Positions 1 through 7,850 of a stretch of DNA of 64,000 bases are shown here, piece by piece. Within the stretch, counting starts at the first letter, position 1. Each line of letters starts with the position of its first letter. This DNA comes from Paraburkholderia humisilvae (GTDB lineage Bacteria > Pseudomonadota > Gammaproteobacteria > Burkholderiales > Burkholderiaceae). The position numbers were made by a program, and so were the translations under genes. The DNA is taken from contig NZ_CADIKH010000031.1 of the NCBI RefSeq assembly GCF_902859855.1, positions 25,953 through 89,952 of the forward strand, in the 5' to 3' direction. The notes below the pieces were generated by a model. It searched no databases. It saw only the letters and a list, made by a program, of their open reading frames with translations, and was not told where the DNA came from.

Positions 1-830
1 CCGATGCGGAATAGCGATCCGCCCATTACGCTGGCCTGAAAAGTCGGCACCCGAAAAAAGCGCAGGTCGAGCAACGGCCGCTTCGCGTACCGCGCATAGA
101 ACACATAGAGAACTAGCGCGACCGCGCCGGCCAGCGTCATCGTCCACGCGGTCGAATCGGTCACGAGCTCACTGCCGACCAGCGCGAGCCCGAGCATAAA
201 GGCCGACGCACCACCCGCCGACAGCACGAAGCCAACCCAGTCGAGCGGTCCCGGATGCGGCTCGCGTGTGTTCGCGATGTATTTGTTCGTCAGATAAACG
301 CCGGCGATACCGACCGGGATATTGATCAGGAAGATCAGCCGCCAGTGCAGGTAGGTCGTGATAAAGCCGCCCAGCAGCGGGCCGGCGGCCGGGCCGAGCA
401 GCGACGTGAGGCTTAGATAGTTCATCGCGCGGATAAAGTCCGAGCGCTCGACGCTGCGAAAAATGATGATGCGGCCGACCGGCACCATCATCGCGCCGCC
501 GATGCCCTGCACGAAACGCGCGACGGTGAACACTCCGAGCGACGTCGACGCCGCGCACGCTATCGAACCCGCAACGAAAATGCCGATCGCGGTGCGAAAT
601 ACCGTACGTGCACCGAAGCGATCGGCGAGCCAGCCGCAAACCGGAATGAAGACGCCCAACCCGAGCACGTAACTCGTCACCGCGATCTTCAGCGTGACCG
701 GATCGCGGCCGAAGGTGCGCGCCATCTGGGGCAGCGCGGTGACGATCACGTTCGCGTCGACTGTCTCCATGAACATCGCGAACGCGACGATGATCGGAGC
801 AATAAGACCTTTCTGGTCAGACGACGACAT
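1..830 (-). CDS. MFS multidrug efflux permease, DHA2 (EmrB/QacA) type, partial
   Basis: Reading down from an ATG at 830, the frame stays open to the window edge (about 276 residues seen). It encodes an inner-membrane proton-antiport drug pump. The first helix carries a METVDANVIVTALP-like motif typical of 14-helix DHA2 pumps. A GWLADRFGAR loop follows (motif A), then RFVQGIGGAMMVPVGR (motif B) and LGPAAGPLLGG (motif C). The C-terminal half lies outside the window. No strong ribosome binding site is seen, so the start is probable rather than certain. The gene lies downstream of the RclA-like flavoprotein on the same strand, but a stem-loop separates them, so it is probably its own transcription unit. 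Substrate cannot be told. Confidence 0.88.
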   Translation of the reverse strand, partial: MSSSDQKGLIAPIIVAFAMFMETVDANVIVTALPQMARTFGRDPVTLKIAVTSYVLGLGVFIPVCGWLADRFGARTVFRTAIGIFVAGSIACAASTSLGVFTVARFVQGIGGAMMVPVGRIIIFRSVERSDFIRAMNYLSLTSLLGPAAGPLLGGFITTYLHWRLIFLINIPVGIAGVYLTNKYIANTREPHPGPLDWVGFVLSAGGASAFMLGLALVGSELVTDSTAWTMTLAGAVALVLYVFYARYAKRPLLDLRFFRVPTFQASVMGGSLFRI

Positions 831-914
831 GAGCGGCGAACGCGATGAGGCGAAGGAGAAGCCGCGATTATTGCATAGCCGGGCTCTTTTTAAGCATGTA
901 CTGCGCGATTTTGT

Positions 915-939
915 GTGCCGCCAGAAAAACTGGCGGCAC
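915..939 (-). terminator. Stem-loop between flavoprotein and MFS genes
   Basis: A perfect 9-bp inverted repeat, GTGCCGCCA and TGGCGGCAC, with a 7-base loop lies 40 bases beyond the stop of the RclA-like gene. On the minus strand the loop is GTTTTTC and no U-run follows the stem. It is likely a transcription terminator or attenuator, but not a classical Rho-independent one. Confidence 0.5.
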
Positions 940-978
940 CCGTCCCGCCGGATTCACGTCGTTCTGATGCGTTCCGCT

Positions 979-2364
979 TCAAGCGCTGGGCGGCACCTTG
1001 GCGAACAGCAGGTTCAACCCTTCGCCGATCGTCGGGTGGCTCAGAATCGCATCGCGCACCGCCGTGTACGGCAGCTTGCCGAGCATCGCCATCTGCACCG
1101 CGGACACCACTTCGCCCGCTTGCGTGCCGAGCATCGTGAAGCCGAGGATCTGATCGGAGTCCGCGGCGACCAGCGCCTTCATGAAGCCCGTTGTTTCCTG
1201 GTTTGTGCGTGCGCGCGGCACCGCGGCCATCGGCAGCGTCGCGACGCGTACCTTGATGCCCTGCGCGGCGGCCTCGGTCTCATTCAGGCCGATGCGCGCC
1301 AGTTCGGGTTCGATGAAAAGCGCATAAGGAATCACCCGTTGCGCCGTGGTGTAGGTGCCGCCAGCCAGGCTCGACTTCAGCACGCGATAGTCGTCGAACG
1401 ACGCATGCGTGAACATCGGCGTGCCGGCCACCTCGCCGATCGCCCACGTATTCGGCGCGGACGTCGCGAGCCGCGCGTCGGTGACGATAAACCCGCGCGC
1501 GTCCCGTTTCACGCCGGCCTCTTCAAGGCCGATGCCATGCGTATTCGGCGTACGGCCGGCCGCGACCAGCAGGTGCGTGCCGTCGAGCGCGCTGCCGTCG
1601 GTCAGCGTGATATGCACGTTTTGCCCTGAGCGGCCTTGCACCTTGACCGCTCGCGTATTGACGCGTACGTCGATGCCGTCCTGCTGGAGGGCTGCGGTGA
1701 GGGCCGCGGCGACGTCCGGGTCTTCGCGCATCGCGACGCGCGGCGCTTCCTGCAGCACAGTCACGCGGCTGCCCAGCCGGCGAAATGCCTGTGCCATCTC
1801 GAGGCCGATATAGCCGCCGCCGAACACGATCAGATGGTCGGGCAGCGTGTCGAGTTCGAGCGCTTCGACGTGGGTGAGCGGCGCGGCGGCACGCAGTCCG
1901 TCGATATCCGGAACGGTCGCGGTCGTGCCGGTGTTGATGAACGCGTGCTCGCCTTCGACGATGCGGCGCGCGCCGTTCGCAAGCGTGACTTCAAGGGTCC
2001 GCGGCGCAATGAAGCGGCCGTTGCCGATCAGCAGGTCCATGCCCGACGTCTGGAACGCGGTCATATTGATGTCGACCATTCCGTCGACCACGGCACGCAC
2101 GCGCTGATAGACGCGCTTCATGTCGAGACCGCCCGTTTGCGGCGCGGCGCCGAGTTTTTCCGCTTCGCGCGCCGCGTGCATCAGCCGGGCGGTCTGGATC
2201 AGCGATTTGGTCGGAATACAGGCCACGTTGATGCACGACCCGCCGATCATTCCTCGTTCCACCAGCGCGACCCGCTTGCCGGCTTTCGCCAGTTCGATCG
2301 CGAGCGTCTTGCCGCCTTTGCCGCCGCCGAGAAACACATAGTCAAACCGTTCGACCGTTGCCAT
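979..2364 (-). CDS. RclA/YkgC-like pyridine nucleotide-disulfide oxidoreductase
   Basis: The product is a 461-residue cytosolic FAD/NAD(P)H flavoprotein of the dihydrolipoamide dehydrogenase/mercuric reductase family. The FAD fold opens with GGGKGGKT (residues 13-20). The redox-active disulfide is C44-x4-C49 in GGSCINVACIPTKS. A second dinucleotide fold carries GGGYIGLEMA near residue 180, and the C-terminus keeps the HPTIGE His-Glu pair of the dimer-interface active site. The GKxGKTLA opening resembles E. coli RclA, a copper-linked reductase for reactive chlorine resistance, more than Lpd; that specific role is inference. The ATG at 2364 was chosen because GGAGG lies 8 bases upstream; the open frame extends further but without family sequence. 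There is no rclR neighbour. Confidence 0.88.
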   Translation of the reverse strand: MATVERFDYVFLGGGKGGKTLAIELAKAGKRVALVERGMIGGSCINVACIPTKSLIQTARLMHAAREAEKLGAAPQTGGLDMKRVYQRVRAVVDGMVDINMTAFQTSGMDLLIGNGRFIAPRTLEVTLANGARRIVEGEHAFINTGTTATVPDIDGLRAAAPLTHVEALELDTLPDHLIVFGGGYIGLEMAQAFRRLGSRVTVLQEAPRVAMREDPDVAAALTAALQQDGIDVRVNTRAVKVQGRSGQNVHITLTDGSALDGTHLLVAAGRTPNTHGIGLEEAGVKRDARGFIVTDARLATSAPNTWAIGEVAGTPMFTHASFDDYRVLKSSLAGGTYTTAQRVIPYALFIEPELARIGLNETEAAAQGIKVRVATLPMAAVPRARTNQETTGFMKALVAADSDQILGFTMLGTQAGEVVSAVQMAMLGKLPYTAVRDAILSHPTIGEGLNLLFAKVPPSA

Positions 2365-2628
2365 CGCTTTACCCTCCGTGATGTTTTCATCGCAGGACGC
2401 GAGGTCGCGCCCGAACGCTACGAATCGTAGGTCACGCGCCACGCGGGCGATATGATCGATCGGCTCAACGCCATGCTCGGACGGTTCAAATGGGGGCCGT
2501 TTGCGGATCAATCGCCGTTGCGGCCGCAACGATTGTGCGTACCCGTGACGGCACAGGCGAAGACCGAGGCGACGATCCTGGGGACGGAGGCGACCGGGCG
2601 ATGTGGCGTTCGCTCGGCCGTCTGGCGG

Positions 2629-4569
2629 CTAGCGGTCGGCGTTGACCGGCCCGAGATCGTGGGCCGTGCCGGGACGGCGGGGGAAGTCGACGGCCGGATT
2701 GCGGTCGATGTCGTCGATCGCGTCATCGGCGGTGGCGATTTCGTGGTGACCGCCGTCATCGAGCATGCCTTTCGCGAGTTCAATTGCCTGACGCGTAAAG
2801 AGCCGGCGGTACAGACCGTTTTCGCGTTCGATCAGCTGGTCGTGCGAGCCTTCCTCGACGACGCGGCCCTTCTCGAGCACCAGCAGCCGGTCGAGCGAGC
2901 GCACGGTCGACAGCCGGTGCGCGACGACCAGTGTCGTGCGGCCCGCCATCAGCCGCTCCATCGATTGCTGGATGAGCACTTCGCTTTCGCTGTCGAGACT
3001 CGACGTCGCTTCGTCGAAAATCAGCAGCGGCGCATCGGCAAGAAACGCGCGAGCGATCGCGATACGTTGCCGCTCGCCGCCCGACAGCTTGATGCCGCGC
3101 TCGCCAACCAGCGTGTCGTAACCGTGCGGCAATGCGGCGATGAATTCGTGCGCGCTGGCAAGCCGCGCGGCCCGTTCGATCTCCGCGTGGCTTGCGCCAG
3201 GCCGTGCGTACGCGATGTTTTCCGCAAGCGAGCGGTGAAAGAGCACCGGCTCCTGCTGGACGATCGCAATCTGCCGGCGCAGCGACGCTTGCTGCACCTG
3301 CGCAATATCCTGACCGTCGATCGTGATGCGGCCCGAATCGAGATCGTAGAGGCGCTGGATCAGCTTGACGAACGTGGTCTTGCCGGAGCCCGAGTGGCCG
3401 ACCAGTCCGATCCGCTCGCCCGGCGCGATGCGCAGCGACAGGTCCTGATAAAGCGGCGTGTGCAACGCGCCGTAGCGGAACGTGATGTGCTCGAAGCGGA
3501 TCTCGCCACGCCGGATGTCGATCTCGCGGGCGCCCGGCCGGTCCTCGATGCCAAGCGACTCATCCTCGAGCGCGACCAGTTCTTCCATGTCGTTGACCGA
3601 GCGCTGCAGATTGCGCACATGCAGGCCAATGTCGCGCAGATAGCCTTGCAGCATGAAGAACGTCGTCAGCGAGAAGGTGATGTCGCCGACGCTCGCCTTG
3701 TCGTGCGTCCATAACCATAGCGCGGTGCCGACGATGGCCGCCTGCATCAGCACGAGCATCGTGCTTTGCACGCCGCCGTTGGTCGTGCCGCGCGCCCAGG
3801 TGCGGCGCGTGCGCTTGCGCCACTTCGCGATCACGCGCGCAAGCCGCGCTTCTTCGCGATGCTCAGCGCCAAATGCCTTGACCACCGCATTGCAACTGAC
3901 CGCATCGGCGAGCGCACCGCCGACACGCGTGTCCCACATATTGGCGAGGCGGGCGGTCGGCGCGACGTAGCGCAGCGATAGCGTGCCCGTTACCGCGATA
4001 TAGAGCAGCGAACCGGCGCCGACGATCACGCCCATCACCGGCCAGCGAGAACTGAGCACCGCAGTGGTGCCGATCAGCATCACGCACGAGGGCAGCAGCG
4101 TGATCAGCAGCGTGTCGTTTAGCAGATCGAGCGCCCACATGCCGCGCGTAATCTTGCGCACCGTCGAGCCGGCGAAGCTGTTCGCGTGCCAGTCGGTCGA
4201 GAAGCGCTGCACGCGGTGAAAGCCGCTCGCGGCGATTTCGCTCATCATGCGCAGCGTCATCGAAATGATGTTGCGGTACACCGCCTGACGCAGCAGCATG
4301 CCGGTGAGACCAAGCGCGATTAGCGCGCCGAACGCCGACGAGGCGGCGGCCCACGCGTGCGCCTTCGCGGCGGCGTCGGTCGCGCCGGCAGACAGCGCAT
4401 CGACGAGCCGCCCCGCGAAGAGCGGCGTCATCACATCGGCGAGCGCGCCGCACAGGGCGAGCGCCGCGATCACCGACACGCGCACCGGCTGCTTGAACCA
4501 ATGGGCGAAAACGAAGGCGAGTACGCTGCGAAACGCCTGCGTGCCGCGATTGGATTGCTTGTCAGCCAT
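2629..4569 (-). CDS. ABC exporter, fused transmembrane and ATPase domains (MsbA/ATM1-like half-transporter)
   Basis: This 646-residue protein has a six-helix type I exporter domain (about residues 15-320) followed by an ATPase. Walker A is GHSGSGKTT (391-399), the signature is LSGGERQ (495-501), Walker B is LLIFDEA (515-521), and the H-loop lies in AHRLSTVR. It should work as a homodimer in the inner membrane. An unusual hydrophilic tail of about 60 residues, rich in Asp and His, follows the ATPase. The start at MADKQSN was chosen because the upstream open frame is Arg/Pro-rich and non-family. The start lies 625 bases from the divergent nitrile hydratase genes. The substrate cannot be told from sequence. 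Confidence 0.9.
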   Translation of the reverse strand: MADKQSNRGTQAFRSVLAFVFAHWFKQPVRVSVIAALALCGALADVMTPLFAGRLVDALSAGATDAAAKAHAWAAASSAFGALIALGLTGMLLRQAVYRNIISMTLRMMSEIAASGFHRVQRFSTDWHANSFAGSTVRKITRGMWALDLLNDTLLITLLPSCVMLIGTTAVLSSRWPVMGVIVGAGSLLYIAVTGTLSLRYVAPTARLANMWDTRVGGALADAVSCNAVVKAFGAEHREEARLARVIAKWRKRTRRTWARGTTNGGVQSTMLVLMQAAIVGTALWLWTHDKASVGDITFSLTTFFMLQGYLRDIGLHVRNLQRSVNDMEELVALEDESLGIEDRPGAREIDIRRGEIRFEHITFRYGALHTPLYQDLSLRIAPGERIGLVGHSGSGKTTFVKLIQRLYDLDSGRITIDGQDIAQVQQASLRRQIAIVQQEPVLFHRSLAENIAYARPGASHAEIERAARLASAHEFIAALPHGYDTLVGERGIKLSGGERQRIAIARAFLADAPLLIFDEATSSLDSESEVLIQQSMERLMAGRTTLVVAHRLSTVRSLDRLLVLEKGRVVEEGSHDQLIERENGLYRRLFTRQAIELAKGMLDDGGHHEIATADDAIDDIDRNPAVDFPRRPGTAHDLGPVNADR

Positions 4570-5194
4570 ATGCCACAGCGCGCGTTCGAAGGGCCGCGCG
4601 GCTACCTCGTGAAAAACCGGTGGTGGGTGCACATCGCGCGGCGGCCGCTGGGTGGCTCGCCGCATGACGCACTGCGCCTGAATGGTCGGGTTGTCGGGTG
4701 TATCCGGGTTGGTCCGGGTCGATCCGTTCCGCGTTCCGTCCGCGTCCAGGATTCGCGCCGCGGAGCGAGTGCCGGCAAGCGGTCTCGCGAAGACTGACCC
4801 ATTCGATGAAACGCGCATTGTACCGCTCGCGCGACGCCGTTGCGCGCCGCATCAACCTGTCTCGATCGGTAGACCGAAGCGCGGCGTAGCCGCAGTATTG
4901 CGCGTCGTTGCCGCTTCGAACAGGGCTGCGGCCTTCATGCGGTATGAAGTGATTCTGCACGATGTGCACCGGCGCCGCACCCGCCATGCGACGCACGTCG
5001 CGCATCGTTCGACCCGTGCGCGCGGTGTGCAATGGGTGGGCCGGTGCGTCCGGGCTGCATAGCCGGGGGCGAGCTGCCGCAGACGAATCGCTGCTCTTCG
5101 CCTGAATTTGCATTCAGCGATTCGGCAAAGGATACTGGGCGTCTCACACGGTTAACCGCCTGCGATGCGTTTTCCATCCTTGAAAGAGATCGAG
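4570..5194. other. Intergenic region between ABC exporter and nitrile hydratase operon
   Basis: No convincing gene is seen in these 625 bases between divergently transcribed genes. Open frames here are compositional shadows rich in Arg. The only structured element is the inverted repeat and promoter-like motif at 5102-5136 described separately. The region probably carries both divergent promoters. Confidence 0.6.
5102..5136 (+). promoter_or_regulatory. Candidate promoter with overlapping palindromic operator for the nitrile hydratase operon
   Basis: CTGAAT-TTGC-ATTCAG (5102-5117) is a perfect 6-bp inverted repeat with a 4-base spacer. It overlaps a possible -35 box TTGCAT (5108-5113), which is followed after 17 bases by GATACT (5131-5136) as -10. 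This lies about 60 bases ahead of the alpha-subunit start. The arrangement suggests repressor control, but no regulator gene adjoins it. Confidence 0.35.
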
Positions 5195-5893
5195 ATGAGC
5201 CACGAAAGTCACGACCCGCATCACGACGACCATCACGGGCATGAACCCGGCCGCGGCCACGAACACGGCCACGAACACGGCCACGAAGGCAGCGCGTTGT
5301 CCGAGATGGACCTGCGCGTGCGCGCGCTGGAATCGCTGCTCGTCGAGAAAGGCTATGTCGACCCGCAGGCACTCGATGTGCTGATCGACACCTACGAGCA
5401 CCAGGTCGGGCCGCGCAACGGCGCACGCGTCGTCGCGCGTGCGTGGCACGATCCCGCGTACCGTGCGTGGTTGCTCGAGGATGCGACGGCCGCGATTGCA
5501 TCGCTCGGCTATTCAGGCCGTGGCGGCGAACATATGGTCGTGCTGGCGAATACGCCGCACGTGCACAACATGGTGGTCTGCACGCTGTGTTCGTGCTATC
5601 CGTGGCCGGTGCTCGGCTTGCCGCCCAGCTGGTACAAGTCGGCGCCGTACCGCTCGCGCGCGGTGATCGATCCGCGTGGCGTACTCAAGGAATTTGGCTT
5701 CGAGTTGCCCGATCACGTCGAGTTTCGTGTCTGGGACTCGACCTCCGAAATGCGCTATCTGGTGCTGCCGATGCGTCCGGAAGGCACCGGCGACTGGAGC
5801 GAAGACGCGCTCGCCGAGCTTGTCACGCGCGATTCGATGATCGGCACCGGCTTGCCGCGCTCACCGGATACCGCGCAAGGAGCCCGGCCATGA
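5195..5893 (+). CDS. Nitrile hydratase alpha subunit, cobalt type, with His-rich N-terminus
   Basis: The product is a 232-residue metal-binding subunit of nitrile hydratase, which hydrates nitriles to amides in the cytosol. The metal site is VCTLCSCY with C129, C132 and C134; Thr after the first Cys and Tyr after the last mark the non-corrin cobalt type rather than the iron type. The two outer-ligand cysteines (132 and 134) are those oxidised in the family. Residues 1-32 contain 12 histidines, with a three-fold GHEH repeat, which is not usual for the subunit. The ATG at 5195 was preferred over 5165 because an AAAGAG ribosome binding site precedes it. The stop overlaps the beta-subunit start by 4 bases. 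Confidence 0.95.
   Translation: MSHESHDPHHDDHHGHEPGRGHEHGHEHGHEGSALSEMDLRVRALESLLVEKGYVDPQALDVLIDTYEHQVGPRNGARVVARAWHDPAYRAWLLEDATAAIASLGYSGRGGEHMVVLANTPHVHNMVVCTLCSCYPWPVLGLPPSWYKSAPYRSRAVIDPRGVLKEFGFELPDHVEFRVWDSTSEMRYLVLPMRPEGTGDWSEDALAELVTRDSMIGTGLPRSPDTAQGARP
5255..5290 (+). repeat. Three tandem 12-base repeats inside the alpha subunit
   Basis: GGCCACGAACAC occurs twice in tandem (5255-5266, 5267-5278), followed by a third copy with two mismatches (5279-5290). The repeats encode the GHEH units of the His-rich N-terminus and could expand or contract by slippage in multiples of four residues. Confidence 0.85.
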
Positions 5894-6555
5894 ACGGCGC
5901 ACAGGACATGGGCGGCATGCAGACATTCGGCCCGGTGCGGCCCGCAGCGGACGAACGCGCGTTCCACGCGGGCTGGGAGCCGCGCGTGCTTGCGCTGACG
6001 CTGGCTATGGGCGCGACCGGTACATGGAACATCGACAAGTCGCGCGCCGCGCGCGAAAGCCTGCCGCCCGCGCAATACTGGACGAGCACGTACTACCAGA
6101 TCTGGTACGAAGGCCTATGCAAGCTGCTGATCGAACATGGTCTCGCGACGGCGGACGAAATCCAGGCCGGTCATTCAATGCAACCGGCGGCTCCTGTCGC
6201 GCGCGTGTTTCAGGCGGCCGACGTACCGGCAGCCTTACTGAAGGGCTTTCCGTACGATAGGGCGATGGGCTATCCGGCGCGTTTCCTCGTCGGCGAAGCG
6301 GTGCGGACCCGTCTGCTGAACCCATCGACGCACACGCGTTTGCCGCGCTATTGCCGCGGCAAACGCGGCGAAATTGTCGCGCTGCGCGGCGCGCATGTGT
6401 TTCCCGATACGAACGCGGTCGGGCAGGGTGAACAGCCGCGCTGGCTATACACGGTGCGCTTCGCGGCCACGGAACTGTGGGGCGACGATACGACCGCCGC
6501 GTCGGTCTGTGTCGATTGCTGGGAGCCGTATCTCGAACCTGCGGATGCACCCTGA
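5890..6555 (+). CDS. Nitrile hydratase beta subunit
   Basis: The product is a 221-residue beta subunit that pairs with the alpha subunit to form the catalytic heterodimer. It opens MNGAQDMGGMQTFGPV, the conserved N-terminal arm that wraps around alpha. It also has the SYY/YYxIW region (near residue 65) and the C-terminal beta-barrel with YTVRFAATELWG. The length matches the family. ATGA overlap with the alpha stop indicates translational coupling. The alpha-beta-accessory order is that of cobalt-type operons. Confidence 0.94.
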   Translation: MNGAQDMGGMQTFGPVRPAADERAFHAGWEPRVLALTLAMGATGTWNIDKSRAARESLPPAQYWTSTYYQIWYEGLCKLLIEHGLATADEIQAGHSMQPAAPVARVFQAADVPAALLKGFPYDRAMGYPARFLVGEAVRTRLLNPSTHTRLPRYCRGKRGEIVALRGAHVFPDTNAVGQGEQPRWLYTVRFAATELWGDDTTAASVCVDCWEPYLEPADAP

Positions 6556-6571
6556 ACCAGGCGATCGAACC

Positions 6572-6949
6572 ATGACAACACTCACGTCAAACGTATCGGA
6601 CGAATCACCAGAATGGCTCGCTCACTTGCCGACATTGCCTCGCGATGGCAACGCGCCGGTATTCAGTGCGCCATGGGAGGCGGCGGCGTTTGCGATGACG
6701 CTCGCGCTCCATCGGCGCGGTGTGTTTACGTGGGCCGAGTGGGCCGCGACGCTGCATGACGCGATCCGTGACGCACAGGCAGCGGGCGACCCGGATCGTG
6801 GCGACACGTACTATCGTCACTGGCTGACCGCGCTCGAGCGGATCGCCGCGGCGAAAGGCTGCGTAACGATCGAAAGCTTGCTGGAACGGCGCGACGCGTG
6901 GGATCGGGCCGCGCGCCGTACGCCGCACGGACAGCCGATCGGGCTTTGA
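6572..6949 (+). CDS. Nitrile hydratase accessory (activator) protein, P14K/NhlE-like
   Basis: This 125-residue protein resembles the N-terminal part of the beta subunit (PVFSAPWEAAAFAMTLAL, followed by YYRHWLTALERI) and matches the small self-subunit-swapping activators that load cobalt into alpha. It lies 16 bases after the beta subunit in the same operon. No amidase, aldoxime dehydratase, CobW-like protein or cobalt permease gene follows, so amide products must be handled elsewhere. The start ATG lacks a strong ribosome binding site and may rely on coupling. Confidence 0.88.
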   Translation: MTTLTSNVSDESPEWLAHLPTLPRDGNAPVFSAPWEAAAFAMTLALHRRGVFTWAEWAATLHDAIRDAQAAGDPDRGDTYYRHWLTALERIAAAKGCVTIESLLERRDAWDRAARRTPHGQPIGL

Positions 6950-7004
6950 AGCGCGACGCGTGCGCTTGCGTCGGCGCATCGTAAGGGGATACGCGCAAAC
7001 ACCG

Positions 7005-7622
7005 TTACTGATTGGAAACAGGTGTTCCCGAATGGACCTGCTGCGCCGCGGGTGTCACGCCGCCGCCTTGCCCGGCCGGCGCCGCGACTTGCGTGACGGC
7101 CCGCATCACACCGCCTTGATAGGTCGCGACCACATTGCCGTTCGTGTCTTTTTCGACGGCATCCCACGGCGCGTTGTGCCTGAAGGTGCCGGTCAGCGTG
7201 CCACCGTCCGCATGATGAATGATCGCGTCGCCGTCGAGCTTGCCCTGCACGAAATCGCCGTACACCCAGTCTCCGGTCGGCCAGCGTTTCACGCCTTTGC
7301 CGTCGAACATGCCTGCCCGCAGACCGCCTTGATAGACGAATCCGTCGCCGAGTATCACTTGCCCCGGGATGTCCGGCGGATTCGGGTCGGCTGGGTTGAT
7401 CGCCGCGGCCGAACTCGCGGACGGCGCGGCGGCCTGGGTATCCGCAGCGGAATCGCTGGCGGCAGGCTGAACGCTCAGCGAATTGGCATTGACTTGAGTG
7501 CCGCTTGCCGCGGGATTGCTGTCGTCGGCCGATGCCGTAACCGGCACGGTCAGAAACATCGATGCGGCCGCAATCGTCAAGGCGGCGAGCGGTGTCGGGA
7601 GTGGCCAGTTTGCGGACAGCAC
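7005..7622 (-). CDS. Exported MORN-repeat protein
   Basis: This protein has 205 residues if read from the GTG at 7622, which has AAGGAGA 6 bases upstream. A GTG at 7691 would add 23 residues without a better site. Read from 7622, the N-terminus is a signal peptide (hydrophobic AALTIAAASMFLTVPVTASA). A low-complexity Ala/Ser/Pro stretch follows, then three to four MORN-like units near residues 110-175 (for example YQGGLRAGMFDGKGVKRW and YGDFVQGKLDGDAI). MORN repeats form extended beta-hairpins, and this protein is probably periplasmic or outer-membrane associated. It runs convergent to the nitrile hydratase operon; no functional link is visible. Confidence 0.8.
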   Translation of the reverse strand: MLSANWPLPTPLAALTIAAASMFLTVPVTASADDSNPAASGTQVNANSLSVQPAASDSAADTQAAAPSASSAAAINPADPNPPDIPGQVILGDGFVYQGGLRAGMFDGKGVKRWPTGDWVYGDFVQGKLDGDAIIHHADGGTLTGTFRHNAPWDAVEKDTNGNVVATYQGGVMRAVTQVAAPAGQGGGVTPAAQQVHSGTPVSNQ

Positions 7623-7850
7623 GGTGGTCTCCTTTGAAGTCGTCCTGCTCGAGGTAGAAGCCGTGTCAGCCAAGAAAACTAGTCCGTCCACCTTTCAAAG
7701 ACAATAGGCTGTTGCACTCATGTGTGCGATTGAGCACATGCGCTCTTCACGTCACAAGAAGAACAGATCAAGGTGCGCCGGTTCGTCATTTGATATGCAG
7801 TGAAGCCGCGCAAGCGAACGCGCCGCATGAGCGCGCGCCGATCGGACGAG

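Noticed and set aside
694..2430. Long plus-strand open frames opposite the flavoprotein and MFS genes
   Set aside because: They are Arg/His-rich antisense shadows of GC-rich coding DNA with no family motif or ribosome binding site.
2452..3714. 420-codon plus-strand frame opposite the ABC exporter
   Set aside because: It mirrors the codon pattern of the real minus-strand gene and lacks recognisable domains.
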